Below are positions 25,176 to 33,412 of a DNA stretch of 64,000 nt, piece by piece. Within the stretch, counting starts at the first letter, position 1, and each line of letters opens with the position of its first letter. The notes beneath the pieces were generated by a model, which saw only the letters and a list, made by a program, of their open reading frames with translations, did not search any database and was not told where the DNA came from. A program made the position numbers and the translations under genes. The stretch is from Halorussus caseinilyticus (GTDB lineage: Archaea; Halobacteriota; Halobacteria; Halobacteriales; Haladaptataceae), in assembly GCF_029338395.1 (NCBI RefSeq), contig NZ_CP119809.1, positions 1,240,001 to 1,304,000 of the forward strand, given 5' to 3'.

Positions 25176-26372
25176 ATGGGTAAAGTTATCTTGGACGGCG
25201 TTACCAAACGCTACGCGGACGTAACGGCAGTAGACGACATGAACCTCGAAATCGAGGACGGCGAGTTCGTCACGCTCGTCGGCCCGTCGGGGTGTGGCAA
25301 GTCCACGACGCTGGAGACCATCGCCGGACTGACTATCCCCAGCGAGGGGACCATCACTATCGCGGAACGGGACGTGACGAACCTCCCGCCGAAGGACCGC
25401 GGGATAGCGATGGTGTTCCAGAACATCGCGCTGTTCCCCCACATGGACGTGTACGACAACATCAGCTTCGGCCTGCGGTTGCGCGACTACCCGAAGGAGG
25501 AAATCGACCGGCGGGTCGAACGCGCGTCGGACATCGTGCAGTTGGAGGGAATGTTGGAACGGATGCCCGACGAGATGTCGGGCGGCCAGCGCCAGCGCGT
25601 GGCGATTGCGCGGGCCATCGTCCGGGAACCCGAGGTGTTCCTGATGGACGAACCGCTGGCGAACTTGGACGCGAAACTCCGGGTCCACATGCGGACGGAA
25701 CTCCAGCGACTCCACAAGGAGTTGGACACTACCATCATCTACGTCACCCACGACCAAGCCGAGGCGATGACCATGTCCGACCGCATCGCCATCATCGACG
25801 GCGGCGAACTCCAGCAAATCGCGCCGCCACTGACCTGCTACAACGAACCCGCCAACCTCTTCGTCGCGGGATTCATCGGGTCGCCGAGCATGAACTTCGT
25901 GGAGGGAGAAGTCACGTCCGGCGGTCTCTCGACGCCGGACTTCGACGTGGCGTTCGACCCCGGCCAACTCTCGGGGGTCGCGCAGGGCGACCACCTGACG
26001 CTCGGGGTCCGACCCGAAGACGTGTACCTCCGCGAGGCCAGCGAGGGAGTCGCCAATCCGACTCAACCCATCCCCGCTCAGACCGACGTGCTGGAACCGA
26101 TGGGCGACGAGATATTCGTCTACCTCCTCACGGGGAACGCCTCCGAACCGCAGATAGAGACCGACCCGGAGGCCGAGGCACCGCAGAACCAACTCCTGAT
26201 GAGCGTAGACCCCTCCTCGGACATCGAAGCCGACCAAGACGTGGAGGTGGTCTTAGACCGCGAGCGCGTCCACCTCTTCGACACCGAGACGGGCGACGCC
26301 ATCAGTCACAGCCTCGAATTCGCGGCGGCCGAACCGAGCGCCACCGAGACCGAAGCGGAGGGCGACGACTGA
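25176..26372 (+). CDS. Sugar ABC transporter ATP-binding protein, MalK/UgpC/MsmX type
   Basis: 398 residues. Walker A GPSGCGKST is at 36-44, Q-loop FQNIALFPHM follows at 81-90, the signature MSGGQRQR is at 134-141 and Walker B VFLMDEP at 154-160, with the switch His in YVTHDQAEA. The C-terminal 150 residues form the MalK-type OB-fold regulatory domain (TLGVRPEDVYLR). A Glu-rich insertion (around 315-330, ETDPEAEAPQN) and an acidic C-tail are haloarchaeal traits. Spacing: 6 bases after the permease; the stop overlaps the next start (TGATG). Confidence 0.94.
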   Translation: MGKVILDGVTKRYADVTAVDDMNLEIEDGEFVTLVGPSGCGKSTTLETIAGLTIPSEGTITIAERDVTNLPPKDRGIAMVFQNIALFPHMDVYDNISFGLRLRDYPKEEIDRRVERASDIVQLEGMLERMPDEMSGGQRQRVAIARAIVREPEVFLMDEPLANLDAKLRVHMRTELQRLHKELDTTIIYVTHDQAEAMTMSDRIAIIDGGELQQIAPPLTCYNEPANLFVAGFIGSPSMNFVEGEVTSGGLSTPDFDVAFDPGQLSGVAQGDHLTLGVRPEDVYLREASEGVANPTQPIPAQTDVLEPMGDEIFVYLLTGNASEPQIETDPEAEAPQNQLLMSVDPSSDIEADQDVEVVLDRERVHLFDTETGDAISHSLEFAAAEPSATETEAEGDD

Positions 26373-26575
26373 TGGTCACGACGCTGGGATGGTTCTACCT
26401 GTTCGCCGGGACGCTGTTGTTCTTCTTCTGGGCGTACGGTATCGTCTCGTTCGTGCTGGACTGCAAGAACAAGTTCCTCCCGGCGATTCGGACGTGGGTG
26501 GCGGCCCGCCGAAATCGGAAGCGAGAGGCCGAACGCGAGAGCGAACGCGAAGAGACCGAACGACAGTTGTACTGA
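26372..26575 (+). CDS. Small single-span membrane protein in the sugar ABC operon
   Basis: 67 residues. The ATG at 26372 shares a base with the TGA of the ATPase gene, so it is coupled to it. One strongly hydrophobic helix (LGWFYLFAGTLLFFFWAYGIVSF, split around residue 5-27) is followed by a Lys/Arg-rich cytoplasmic segment and an Arg/Glu-rich helix (AARRNRKREAERESE). The layout suggests a bitopic protein with a charged cytosolic tail, possibly an accessory subunit or regulator of the importer. It matches no ABC subunit family known to me. Confidence 0.75.
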   Translation: MVTTLGWFYLFAGTLLFFFWAYGIVSFVLDCKNKFLPAIRTWVAARRNRKREAERESEREETERQLY

Positions 26576-26725
26576 CAGGAGGCGATGACCCGGTGACGAC
26601 GAACACGGCAGAACCGACCCGCGGACGGCGTTCGACCAATCAACCGGGTTTAGCTTCCCACGAACTGATAGACGGCCGAACAGAAAAGCCTAACAACGAT
26701 TCACGGTTGGCTACCACTAGTAACT

Positions 26726-27799
26726 ATGTCTAGAACGAACGAGCCGGTTCGAGTCGGGTTCGTCGGTCTGGGGAACATCGGACACTATCACGCCGACCGT
26801 CTCTCTGACCTCGAACGGGTGGACATCGTGGGCGGAGTGGACATCAACCCCGACGCTCGCGCTCGATTCGCCGAGAAGTACGGGGTGGAGTCGTTCGAGA
26901 GCCACGAGGACCTCTACAGCGCGGAGGTGGACGCAGTTATCGTCACGACGCCCAACAAGTTCCACGAGGAGTACGCGGTGTCGGCGCTCCGGAGCGGACT
27001 CGACGTACTCCTCGAAAAACCGCTGGCCCACTCGCTCGAAAGCGCCGAGCGCATCGCGGAGGCGGCCCGCAACGCCGACGGATTCTGCATGGTCGGGTTC
27101 CACAACCGCTTCCGGAACCCGGTCGAAGTCGTGAAGTCCTATCAGGAGGAAGGCCGGTTCGGACGGACCCGCCACGTCGAAGCCAACTTCATCCGCCGCC
27201 GCGGGATTCCCGGCCGCGGGTCGTGGTTCACCAACCGCGACATCGCGGGCGGCGGCGCGCTCATCGACATCGGCGTCCACGCAATCGACCTCGCGCTTCA
27301 CTTCCACGACTTCCCGACGGTCCGAGAGGTCAGCGGCACCATCCGGTCGCAGTTCGGGTCCCGCGACGACTACGCCTACCTCGAAATGTGGGGCGAAGAC
27401 GCCCAGACCGGCGAGTTCTCGGTGGACGACTCCGTGAGCGCGTTCGTGCGGTGCGAGGGCGGCAAGACGTTCTCGCTGGAGGTGGCGTGGGCCGCGAATC
27501 GCTCGCCCAACGAGGAGTTCATCGTCCGCGGGACGGAAGCGGGCGCGAACTTTGACAAGGCCGACGACTCGCTGACCATCTACGAGTCGGGCCGACAGGG
27601 GACCGACCACTTCTCGGACTCCGAGATACAGACCCGCCACGAGGACCCCCACAAGGCCGAACAGCGCATCTTCTTCGAGGCGGTCCGCGACGGCGTGGCC
27701 CCGACCCGCAACACCGTGGACCAAGCGCTAGAGGTCCAGCGCGTCATCGACGCCATCTACCGGTCCCACGAACAACAGCGCGCGATTCAACTCGAGTAG
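26726..27799 (+). CDS. Gfo/Idh/MocA-family oxidoreductase
   Basis: NAD(P)-dependent sugar or inositol dehydrogenase, 357 residues. The Rossmann GLGNIG is at 14-19, the family EKP motif appears in VLLEKPLAHS near 97-106, and the catalytic block GGGALIDIGVHAIDLALHF (around 173-191) has the conserved Asp and His. The C-terminal half is the usual beta-sheet substrate domain. It starts 150 bases after the ABC operon in the same direction, and probably oxidises the imported sugar or a derivative. A GC-rich hairpin follows its stop. Confidence 0.92.
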   Translation: MSRTNEPVRVGFVGLGNIGHYHADRLSDLERVDIVGGVDINPDARARFAEKYGVESFESHEDLYSAEVDAVIVTTPNKFHEEYAVSALRSGLDVLLEKPLAHSLESAERIAEAARNADGFCMVGFHNRFRNPVEVVKSYQEEGRFGRTRHVEANFIRRRGIPGRGSWFTNRDIAGGGALIDIGVHAIDLALHFHDFPTVREVSGTIRSQFGSRDDYAYLEMWGEDAQTGEFSVDDSVSAFVRCEGGKTFSLEVAWAANRSPNEEFIVRGTEAGANFDKADDSLTIYESGRQGTDHFSDSEIQTRHEDPHKAEQRIFFEAVRDGVAPTRNTVDQALEVQRVIDAIYRSHEQQRAIQLE

Positions 27800-27806
27800 T
27801 CGAGCG

Positions 27807-27856
27807 AGCGCGGCGGCGAGGCGGCCTCAGCCGCCTCGCCGCCTCGCCGCCGCGCT
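27807..27856 (+). terminator. Long GC-rich hairpin after the Gfo/Idh/MocA gene
   Basis: The left arm is 27807-27825. The right arm, 27830-27856, contains the complement of the whole left arm interrupted by a duplicated GCCGCCTC, so an 11-bp and an 8-bp helix can form around a CTCA loop. It begins eight bases after the TAG stop and is followed by A/T-rich DNA, suiting a terminator. Confidence 0.65.
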
Positions 27857-27934
27857 GGGAGAAATCTAAATCCATCTTATAGCCTCTTTTCGAAGGTGTA
27901 GGAAAACGCAGCTATCTTTATAGGAAATGTGGAA

Positions 27935-28867
27935 TTATCCGAGAACTCCCGTCTCGGCGGCGAACACGGCGGCGTCGTGGGCCAGCGAGATGCCGAGGTA
28001 CGCCAGCGCGGGCACCGCCAGCGAGTCGGTCCGCTCGTAGGTGAACGCCGCGAGTCCGAGGACGACGAGTTGCGTGCCCGCGAACAGCGCACCCGCCGGA
28101 GACTCGACCGCGGCGACGGCCGAGACGACGACTGTGGCGGCGAGCGCCAACGCTGGCACCGCCGCGAGGTACCGGACCCACGGACGCTCGGTCCGACCAA
28201 TCGCGTACGCCGCGACCCCGACGGCGACGGTGAACAGGGCCGCGCCGACGAGTCGTCCCCGGTCGGGGAACGCCGACAGACCGGTCCCGCCGCCGGTTCC
28301 GACCAGCAGGAACCCGGCCGTCGCCGTCGTCAGGACCGCGGCGGCGTCACCGCCGACGACCCGCCCGAAACTCCCCTGCACGACGACCTGACAGAGCAAC
28401 AGATAGCTCGGCACGCCGACGAACAGGCCGAGACCGGTGACGACGAGAACGGGCCGAAGCGCCACGTCCGCGGCGTAACTCGTCCGCGCCAGCGAACTGT
28501 ACGACGCGCCGGTCGCACCGCCGACCAGCGCGGTGAGCGCGACGAGGAGGGCCGGGACTGCGAGCGCCGCGACGACTGCTGGCAGGTCCTCGCGGGTCGG
28601 TCGCGTCAGACGAACGTCGATACCCCGCCACGTCGCGTACGCGCCGACGACCAGTCCGAGTACGACGAGCATCACTGTTCCGTGGAAGAGACCATCGGCC
28701 AGCAGTCTGCCGGGCGGGGCGACGAGTTCCCGGAGTCTGTACGAGACGACGGCGACGGCGCGGAACGCGACGGAGAACACGGCCGCCGCACCGACGACGA
28801 AGGCGAACTCCGTCACCAACGGGTGGTCGTCGGAGTCCGAGCGGAAAATCGAATCGGAGGTTGTCAT
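27935..28867 (-). CDS. Polytopic membrane protein, possibly a degenerate CPBP-family member
   Basis: 310 residues from the ATG at 28867 (an earlier ATG adds three residues). About eight hydrophobic segments, for example FAFVVGAAAVFSVAFRAVAVV, ALAVPALLVALTALVGG and VRYLAAVPALALAATVVVS. Spacing of helices and a late GISLAHDAAVF resemble CPBP intramembrane proteases, but the paired Glu residues and Arg of the first motif are not visible (QVVVQGSFGRVVG instead). It is therefore probably not an active peptidase. Divergent from the CYTH gene, sharing an 87-base promoter region. Confidence 0.7.
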   Translation of the reverse strand: MTTSDSIFRSDSDDHPLVTEFAFVVGAAAVFSVAFRAVAVVSYRLRELVAPPGRLLADGLFHGTVMLVVLGLVVGAYATWRGIDVRLTRPTREDLPAVVAALAVPALLVALTALVGGATGASYSSLARTSYAADVALRPVLVVTGLGLFVGVPSYLLLCQVVVQGSFGRVVGGDAAAVLTTATAGFLLVGTGGGTGLSAFPDRGRLVGAALFTVAVGVAAYAIGRTERPWVRYLAAVPALALAATVVVSAVAAVESPAGALFAGTQLVVLGLAAFTYERTDSLAVPALAYLGISLAHDAAVFAAETGVLG

Positions 28868-28954
28868 GGCGTTCACTCGTCATTCCGTTGTAATAAATAT
28901 TCGTCGGCGAAAGCGCAACCCCGAAACCGCGCCGCGGCCAACGCCGAGGTACGA

Positions 28955-29503
28955 ATGTACGAGGTCGAACTGAAGGTCCCGGCCGACCACGCCACCGTCC
29001 GCGAACGCCTCGCCGAACTCGGGGCCGAACCGGTGAACGAAGTCACGCAGGTAGACACCTACTACGACGCGCCCCACCGCGAGTTCGCCGAGACCGACGA
29101 GGCTCTGCGCGTCCGCCGGGAGAGTCCCACCGATAGCGACTCCTTCGCCGAACTTACTTACAAGGGGCCGCTCGTGGAAGCCGAGTCGAAGACCCGCCGC
29201 GAAGTCGAGACCGAAGTCGAGGACGGCGCGGCGGCCGACGACATCCTCGCGTCGCTCGGGTTCGACCCCGCCGCGACGGTCCGCAAGGACCGCGAGCGGT
29301 TCGCCCTCGACGGCTACACGGTCACGCTCGACGCGGTGGACGGACTCGGCGAGTTCGTGGAAGTCGAGACGGAAGTCGAGGGCGAGGCGTCGGTCGAGTC
29401 GGCCCGCGAGAAGGCGTTCGGAGTGTTGCGGGACCTCGGACTCGACCCCGACGACCAGATTCGGACCTCCTACCTCGGTCTGCTGTTGGAGGGCGACGAG
29501 TAG
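28955..29503 (+). CDS. CYTH-domain protein (class IV adenylate cyclase/CyaB-like)
   Basis: 182 residues. The hallmark ExExK is at residues 3-7 (MYEVELKV), followed by VDTYYDAPHREFAETDEALRVR, TYKGP and ESKTRREVET, which supply the basic and acidic residues of the triphosphate tunnel. Archaeal CYTH proteins are annotated as class IV adenylate cyclases, but several are thiamine- or inorganic triphosphatases, so the activity is open. The protein is full length, soluble and highly acidic. Single gene with its own promoter in the divergent spacer. Confidence 0.88.
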   Translation: MYEVELKVPADHATVRERLAELGAEPVNEVTQVDTYYDAPHREFAETDEALRVRRESPTDSDSFAELTYKGPLVEAESKTRREVETEVEDGAAADDILASLGFDPAATVRKDRERFALDGYTVTLDAVDGLGEFVEVETEVEGEASVESAREKAFGVLRDLGLDPDDQIRTSYLGLLLEGDE

Positions 29504-29692
29504 TCTCGAACGCCGTCCGTTTGGTCGTCCGCGTAGGGGTCGTCCACCGGTCGCCGAAGGGGACGGACGCCCGAGACCCGAGAACCCGCCAACGAAGCGC
29601 CGAGACTGGCGGCTGTCCCGTTTTTCGGCAATTGTTGCCAAATCGCGTGATAACCGGAAGTAATCGCCGATACCCCTCTTCGTTTCCGCAAG

Positions 29693-29700
29693 TTATAGAA
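29693..29700 (+). promoter_or_regulatory. TATA-like box for metK
   Basis: TTATAGAA lies about 30 bases before the ATG at 29725, giving a leaderless transcript. No SAM-sensing riboswitch fold was recognised in the short upstream region. Confidence 0.5.
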
Positions 29701-29724
29701 TCCGTGACCGGATATGAACGAGCA

Positions 29725-30936
29725 ATGACTGACCGGAACATTCAGGTCGAACCCATCGACCGTCCCGCAGTAGAAGACCAAGAGATAGAAATCGTCGAGC
29801 GAAAGGGTCTCGGACACCCCGACTCCATCTGCGACGGCATCGCCGAGAGCGTCTCGCAGGCGCTGGCGAACGCCTACCTCGACCGGGTGGGGAAGGTCCT
29901 CCACTACAACACCGACGAGACCCAACTCGTCGCCGGACGGTCGGACCCCGAGTTCGGCGGCGGCGAGATGCTCGAACCCATCTACCTCCTCATCGTCGGG
30001 CGCGCGACCAAGGAGTACGACGGCGAGACCATCCCCACCGAGACCATCGCGCTCGAAGCGGCCCGCGACTACCTCGGCGAGAACTTCCCCGAACTGGAGT
30101 TCGGCACCGACATCGTGGTGGACGTGAAGTTGGGCGAGGGCAGCGGCGACCTCAAGGAGGTCTTCGGCGAGGACGGCGTGACCGTCCCGATGGCAAACGA
30201 CACGAGTTTCGGCGTCGGCCACGCGCCCCTGACCGAGACCGAACAAATCGTGCTGAACGCCGAGCACCGTCTCAACGGCGAGTTCGCCGACGACCACCCT
30301 GCGCTCGGACAGGACGTGAAAATCATGGGCAAGCGCGAGGGCGACGACATCGACATCACCGTCGCCGCCGCCATGATAGACCGATACGTGGAGGACCGCG
30401 CCGACTACGACGACAAGGTGGAGGCCGTCCGGGAGTTCGTCCGCGAGGTGGCCCACGAGTACACCGACCGCGACGTGAGCGTCTACGTCAACACCGCCGA
30501 CGGCGACGGCGAGGGCGAGGAGAACATCTATCTGACGACCACCGGCACCAGCGCCGAGATGGGCGACGACGGATCGGTCGGCCGGGGCAACCGCTCGAAC
30601 GGTCTCATCACGCCCAACCGCTCGATGTCGATGGAAGCCACTTCCGGCAAGAACCCCGTCAACCACATCGGGAAGATTTACAACCTGCTCGGGACCGAAA
30701 TCGCCGAGTCGGTCGTCGCCGAAGTCGAGGGCATCCGGGACCTCCGGATTCGCCTGCTCAGCCAAATCGGTCGGCCAATCGACCAACCGCACGTCGCCGA
30801 CGCCGAAATCGTCACCGAGGACGGCGTGACCATCGCGGACATCGAGGACGACGTGACCGACATCATCGACAGCGAACTCGCCGACGTGACCTCCATCACT
30901 CAGCGCGTCATCGACGGCGAACTCTCGACGTTCTGA
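29725..30936 (+). CDS. metK: S-adenosylmethionine synthetase, archaeal type
   Basis: Makes S-adenosylmethionine from methionine and ATP. 403 residues, the standard archaeal length, and not related by simple alignment to bacterial MetK. Conserved blocks include [17 protein letters not shown] (26-42), [35 protein letters not shown] and the C-terminal [19 protein letters not shown], all expected for the archaeal enzyme. The ATG at 29725 is preferred over upstream codons that lack coding character. The gene is downstream of, but unconnected to, the CYTH gene. Confidence 0.96.
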   Translation: MTDRNIQVEPIDRPAVEDQEIEIVERKGLGHPDSICDGIAESVSQALANAYLDRVGKVLHYNTDETQLVAGRSDPEFGGGEMLEPIYLLIVGRATKEYDGETIPTETIALEAARDYLGENFPELEFGTDIVVDVKLGEGSGDLKEVFGEDGVTVPMANDTSFGVGHAPLTETEQIVLNAEHRLNGEFADDHPALGQDVKIMGKREGDDIDITVAAAMIDRYVEDRADYDDKVEAVREFVREVAHEYTDRDVSVYVNTADGDGEGEENIYLTTTGTSAEMGDDGSVGRGNRSNGLITPNRSMSMEATSGKNPVNHIGKIYNLLGTEIAESVVAEVEGIRDLRIRLLSQIGRPIDQPHVADAEIVTEDGVTIADIEDDVTDIIDSELADVTSITQRVIDGELSTF

Positions 30937-31162
30937 GGGGCGACCGGATTTTAACCGTACTCGCGGTTTTCACGCTTGGTACTGCCGGTGTTCTTCGACT
31001 CTTGCTCTAACTCGGTAGCGGAGCGACCGATGTCTTCGAAAATCGGGAATTTCGTGGTCGTGACGAATCACCGCTCCGAGGAACGTATATCAACGCTAAA
31101 CACGTCTATAAATTGCTAAAACAAATTTATATACAGCTCAAAGGACGGAGGATACTGCTCCA

Positions 31163-31570
31163 TCACTTCCACGGGTTCGACACCAAGTCGTTCGCCACCG
31201 CCGCGCCGACTTCGATGCGGCAGTCCGACCGCGGTTCGGCGATACAGAGCAGGGCGTACCCGTCTTCGAGGTGGCGCGCCTTGAGACCGCGCGGCGGGCG
31301 GACGTGTTCGAGGTCGCCGTCGAGGACGCGCCCGGTGCAGGTCGCGCACGCGCCGGTCCGACACCCGAACGGGAGACCCGCGCCTTCGCGTCGGGCCGCG
31401 GCCAGCACCGTCTCGTCGGCGTCGGCGGTCAGGACCACCGACGCCGACGCTGGCCCCGCTTCCGAACCCGACTCCGCTTCCGACGCTGATTCGGACCCTG
31501 CTCCCGACGCCGACGCCGCGGCGTCGGCGTCGGTGTCGCGCCCGACGAGTTCGACTTCGTACGCGGTCAC
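31163..31570 (-). CDS. Plant-type [2Fe-2S] ferredoxin with Ser/Ala/Glu-rich insertion
   Basis: 135 residues from a GTG at 31570, overlapping the TGA of the SBP56 gene (GTGA). The cluster ligands are Cys70, Cys75, Cys78 (CRTGACATC) and Cys109 (LLCIAEP), the adrenodoxin/plant-type arrangement. Residues 12-44 are a low-complexity Ala/Ser/Glu/Asp run; its DNA includes a 26-base perfect palindrome (31506-31531), and this run is inserted between the first strand and the rest of the domain. As the second gene of a two-gene unit, it could accept electrons from the SBP56-type oxidase. It is shorter than the typical haloarchaeal photosynthetic-type ferredoxin. Confidence 0.88.
   Translation of the reverse strand: MTAYEVELVGRDTDADAAASASGAGSESASEAESGSEAGPASASVVLTADADETVLAAARREGAGLPFGCRTGACATCTGRVLDGDLEHVRPPRGLKARHLEDGYALLCIAEPRSDCRIEVGAAVANDLVSNPWK
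31506..31531. repeat. 26-base perfect palindrome inside the ferredoxin gene
   Basis: Bases 31506-31518 are the exact reverse complement of 31519-31531 with no spacer. It encodes part of the Asp/Ala/Ser linker (around residues 13-22), outside the iron-sulfur fold. Confidence 0.85.
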
Positions 31571-32967
31571 TGCCACACGTCGCTGGTGCAGTCGCCGTCG
31601 GGCCACCGAATCTCGTGGGCGCGGGCCGGACCGTCCGGCAGGTCGCCGAAGTCCACGAGGAAGTCCTCGTCGAGTTCCATCGTCCCCTTCCGCGGGTTCA
31701 CGTCGGCCTTCAGCATGACCGACCCCTTCTCGGCTTCCTCGGGGTAGAACTGGTCGTCCCACGACGAGAACAGCGAGGTGGTCCAGTAGAGGCGTTCGCC
31801 GTCGAGCGACAACTGGAGCATCTGGGGTCCGCCGACGACTTCGCGGTCGTCCTCGCCGGTCGGGTGACTCGGGCCGAAGGTGCCGCCCGCCCAGATGCGG
31901 TCGGCGAGTCGGGGGTTCGCGGGGTCGCTCACGTCGTACATCCGAACGTCGCCGTGGAGCCAGTTCGAGAAGAACAGATAGCGGTCGTCCATCGAGACCA
32001 GCAGGTCGGTCACGAGACCCGGAACCGGCATGTCCCAGTCGTCGTGTTCGCGGGCCTCCACGTCGATGACCTTCTCGGCGCTCCACGCGCCGTCGCCGTC
32101 TCCGCCGTCCTTCGAGAAGTGGAACACGTTCGAGGAGAGCGCCGTCCCGACGTAGCCGTGGGCCGCCTCCGGGGTGTGGAGGAACCGGACTTCCAGCGGA
32201 ATCTGGCCCTCCTCGCCCAAGTCGATGGTCTGCTCGACCGTGCCTTCCGCCCAGTCCCAGAAGTGAATCTTCCGGCCGTACTTGCCCGCCTCCACGTCTT
32301 CGAGGTCGAACCCGGGGTAGTAGGTCTCTGGCGCGGCCCACTCCGTCGAGACCATGACGTTGTGTCGCGGTTGGTACCAGTAGTCGTAGTTCATCTCGAT
32401 TTCGCCCGGCGGGTCCCACCGGCCGTCAACCTCGAAGTTCTCGTCGAGTTCGAGGAACCCGCCCGGCAGTTCGCCGTCGGCGTCCCCGAGCATCGAAACG
32501 AGAATCTGGCCGTCCGGGATGCAGTGGACCGTGTGGGGTGCCGAGAGGTCGTGTTCGAAGACCTCCTCGGGTTCGATGACCGTCGTAATCTCCGGGTCGC
32601 GCCGGTCTTTGGTGTCCAGAACGTGGATGCGCGACGACCGCTGGCCCGGCACGACGAGGTGTCGGCGTTCGAGTCCATCGACGTGACACGACGATGAACA
32701 GGCGTTCCAACCGAAGTGGTGGAGTTCGTCGCCGACGTTGGGCATCTCGACGCGGTTGACGACTTCGCCGTAGGTGTCGGACTCGGGGTCGAGGTCCACG
32801 ACGCCCACGAAGTCCGGGGCGTCTACGCCCGTGCCGGTGTAGATACCCATGACGTAGGCGGTTCGCTCTCGTTCGGCTTCCTCGATGGCGGCCTGTGGGG
32901 TCGCGTACCCCGGCCCCTCGTGGTCGTGTCCGTGGTCGCAGTGGTCGGGTGACTCGCTGTCGCTCAT
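31567..32967 (-). CDS. Selenium-binding protein SBP56 family (methanethiol oxidase-like)
   Basis: 466 residues from the ATG at 32967. A His-rich N-terminus (DHCDHGHDHEGPGYATP) is followed by the SBP56 beta-propeller. Family landmarks: WNACSSSCHVDGLERRHLVVPG (around 88-109), SAPHTVHCIPDGQILVSMLGDA, LGDADGELPGGFLELD, HNVMVSTEWAAPETYY, WLHGDVRMYDVSDP and the C-terminal EIRWPDGDCTSD. Characterised homologues oxidise methanethiol to formaldehyde, hydrogen peroxide and sulfide with a copper centre; some annotation only says selenium-binding. It is translationally coupled to the ferredoxin. The nearby metK makes a sulfur-metabolism theme possible. Confidence 0.93.
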   Translation of the reverse strand: MSDSESPDHCDHGHDHEGPGYATPQAAIEEAERERTAYVMGIYTGTGVDAPDFVGVVDLDPESDTYGEVVNRVEMPNVGDELHHFGWNACSSSCHVDGLERRHLVVPGQRSSRIHVLDTKDRRDPEITTVIEPEEVFEHDLSAPHTVHCIPDGQILVSMLGDADGELPGGFLELDENFEVDGRWDPPGEIEMNYDYWYQPRHNVMVSTEWAAPETYYPGFDLEDVEAGKYGRKIHFWDWAEGTVEQTIDLGEEGQIPLEVRFLHTPEAAHGYVGTALSSNVFHFSKDGGDGDGAWSAEKVIDVEAREHDDWDMPVPGLVTDLLVSMDDRYLFFSNWLHGDVRMYDVSDPANPRLADRIWAGGTFGPSHPTGEDDREVVGGPQMLQLSLDGERLYWTTSLFSSWDDQFYPEEAEKGSVMLKADVNPRKGTMELDEDFLVDFGDLPDGPARAHEIRWPDGDCTSDVWQ

Positions 32968-33070
32968 ACCGCGACGGTTCCACCTCGCGGAGTTTGACAC
33001 GTCGCGTTCCGGCGCGAACCGCCACTACTCGTGACGCCCGGTCCGAAAAATAAGAAGATTTTGCTGGTTC

Positions 33071-33412
33071 TCAGACGACGCCGCGGACCAGCGACCCGAG
33101 CGCCGCCAACCCGACCGGAATCCCGACGCTCAGGTAGAGCAGTCGGCCCATCCCGGCGTACGCGACGAGTCCGCCGTTCGCGGCCACGAGTCCCGCGAAG
33201 ACGGCCCACGCGACCAAGCCGAACCCGACTCCGGCCAGCAGGCCGCGCTTGGCGTCCGCAGAGACCAGACCGACCAGCGCGCCGCCGACGAGGAACCCGT
33301 ACCAGTGGACCCACGCCGCGGCGAGTCCGACGACAGTTCCGGCGAGCAGTCCGGCCCACCGCGCTCTGGCGTCGGACCGAACTTCCCGCAACCACGCCCG
33401 AGCGACGCTCAT
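33071..33412 (-). CDS. Small polytopic membrane protein following the penicillin acylase-like gene
   Basis: 113 residues. The ATG at 33412 overlaps the TGA of the penicillin-acylase-family gene (ATGA). After a short Arg-rich N-terminus (MSVARAWLREVRSD), about four hydrophobic segments appear (WAGLLAGTVVGLAAAWVHWY, GFLVGGALVGLVS, LLAGVGFGLVAWAVFAGLVA, LLYLSVGIPVGLAALG). No family is recognised. The coupling suggests a partner of the acylase-like enzyme, for example in anchoring or export, but that is inference. Confidence 0.72.
   Translation of the reverse strand: MSVARAWLREVRSDARARWAGLLAGTVVGLAAAWVHWYGFLVGGALVGLVSADAKRGLLAGVGFGLVAWAVFAGLVAANGGLVAYAGMGRLLYLSVGIPVGLAALGSLVRGVV

Noticed and set aside
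24240-26237. A 665-codon minus-strand frame opposite the ABC permease and ATPase genes
   Set aside because: The opposite strand has clear ABC transporter motifs; this frame is rich in Arg/His/Glu and has no family features.
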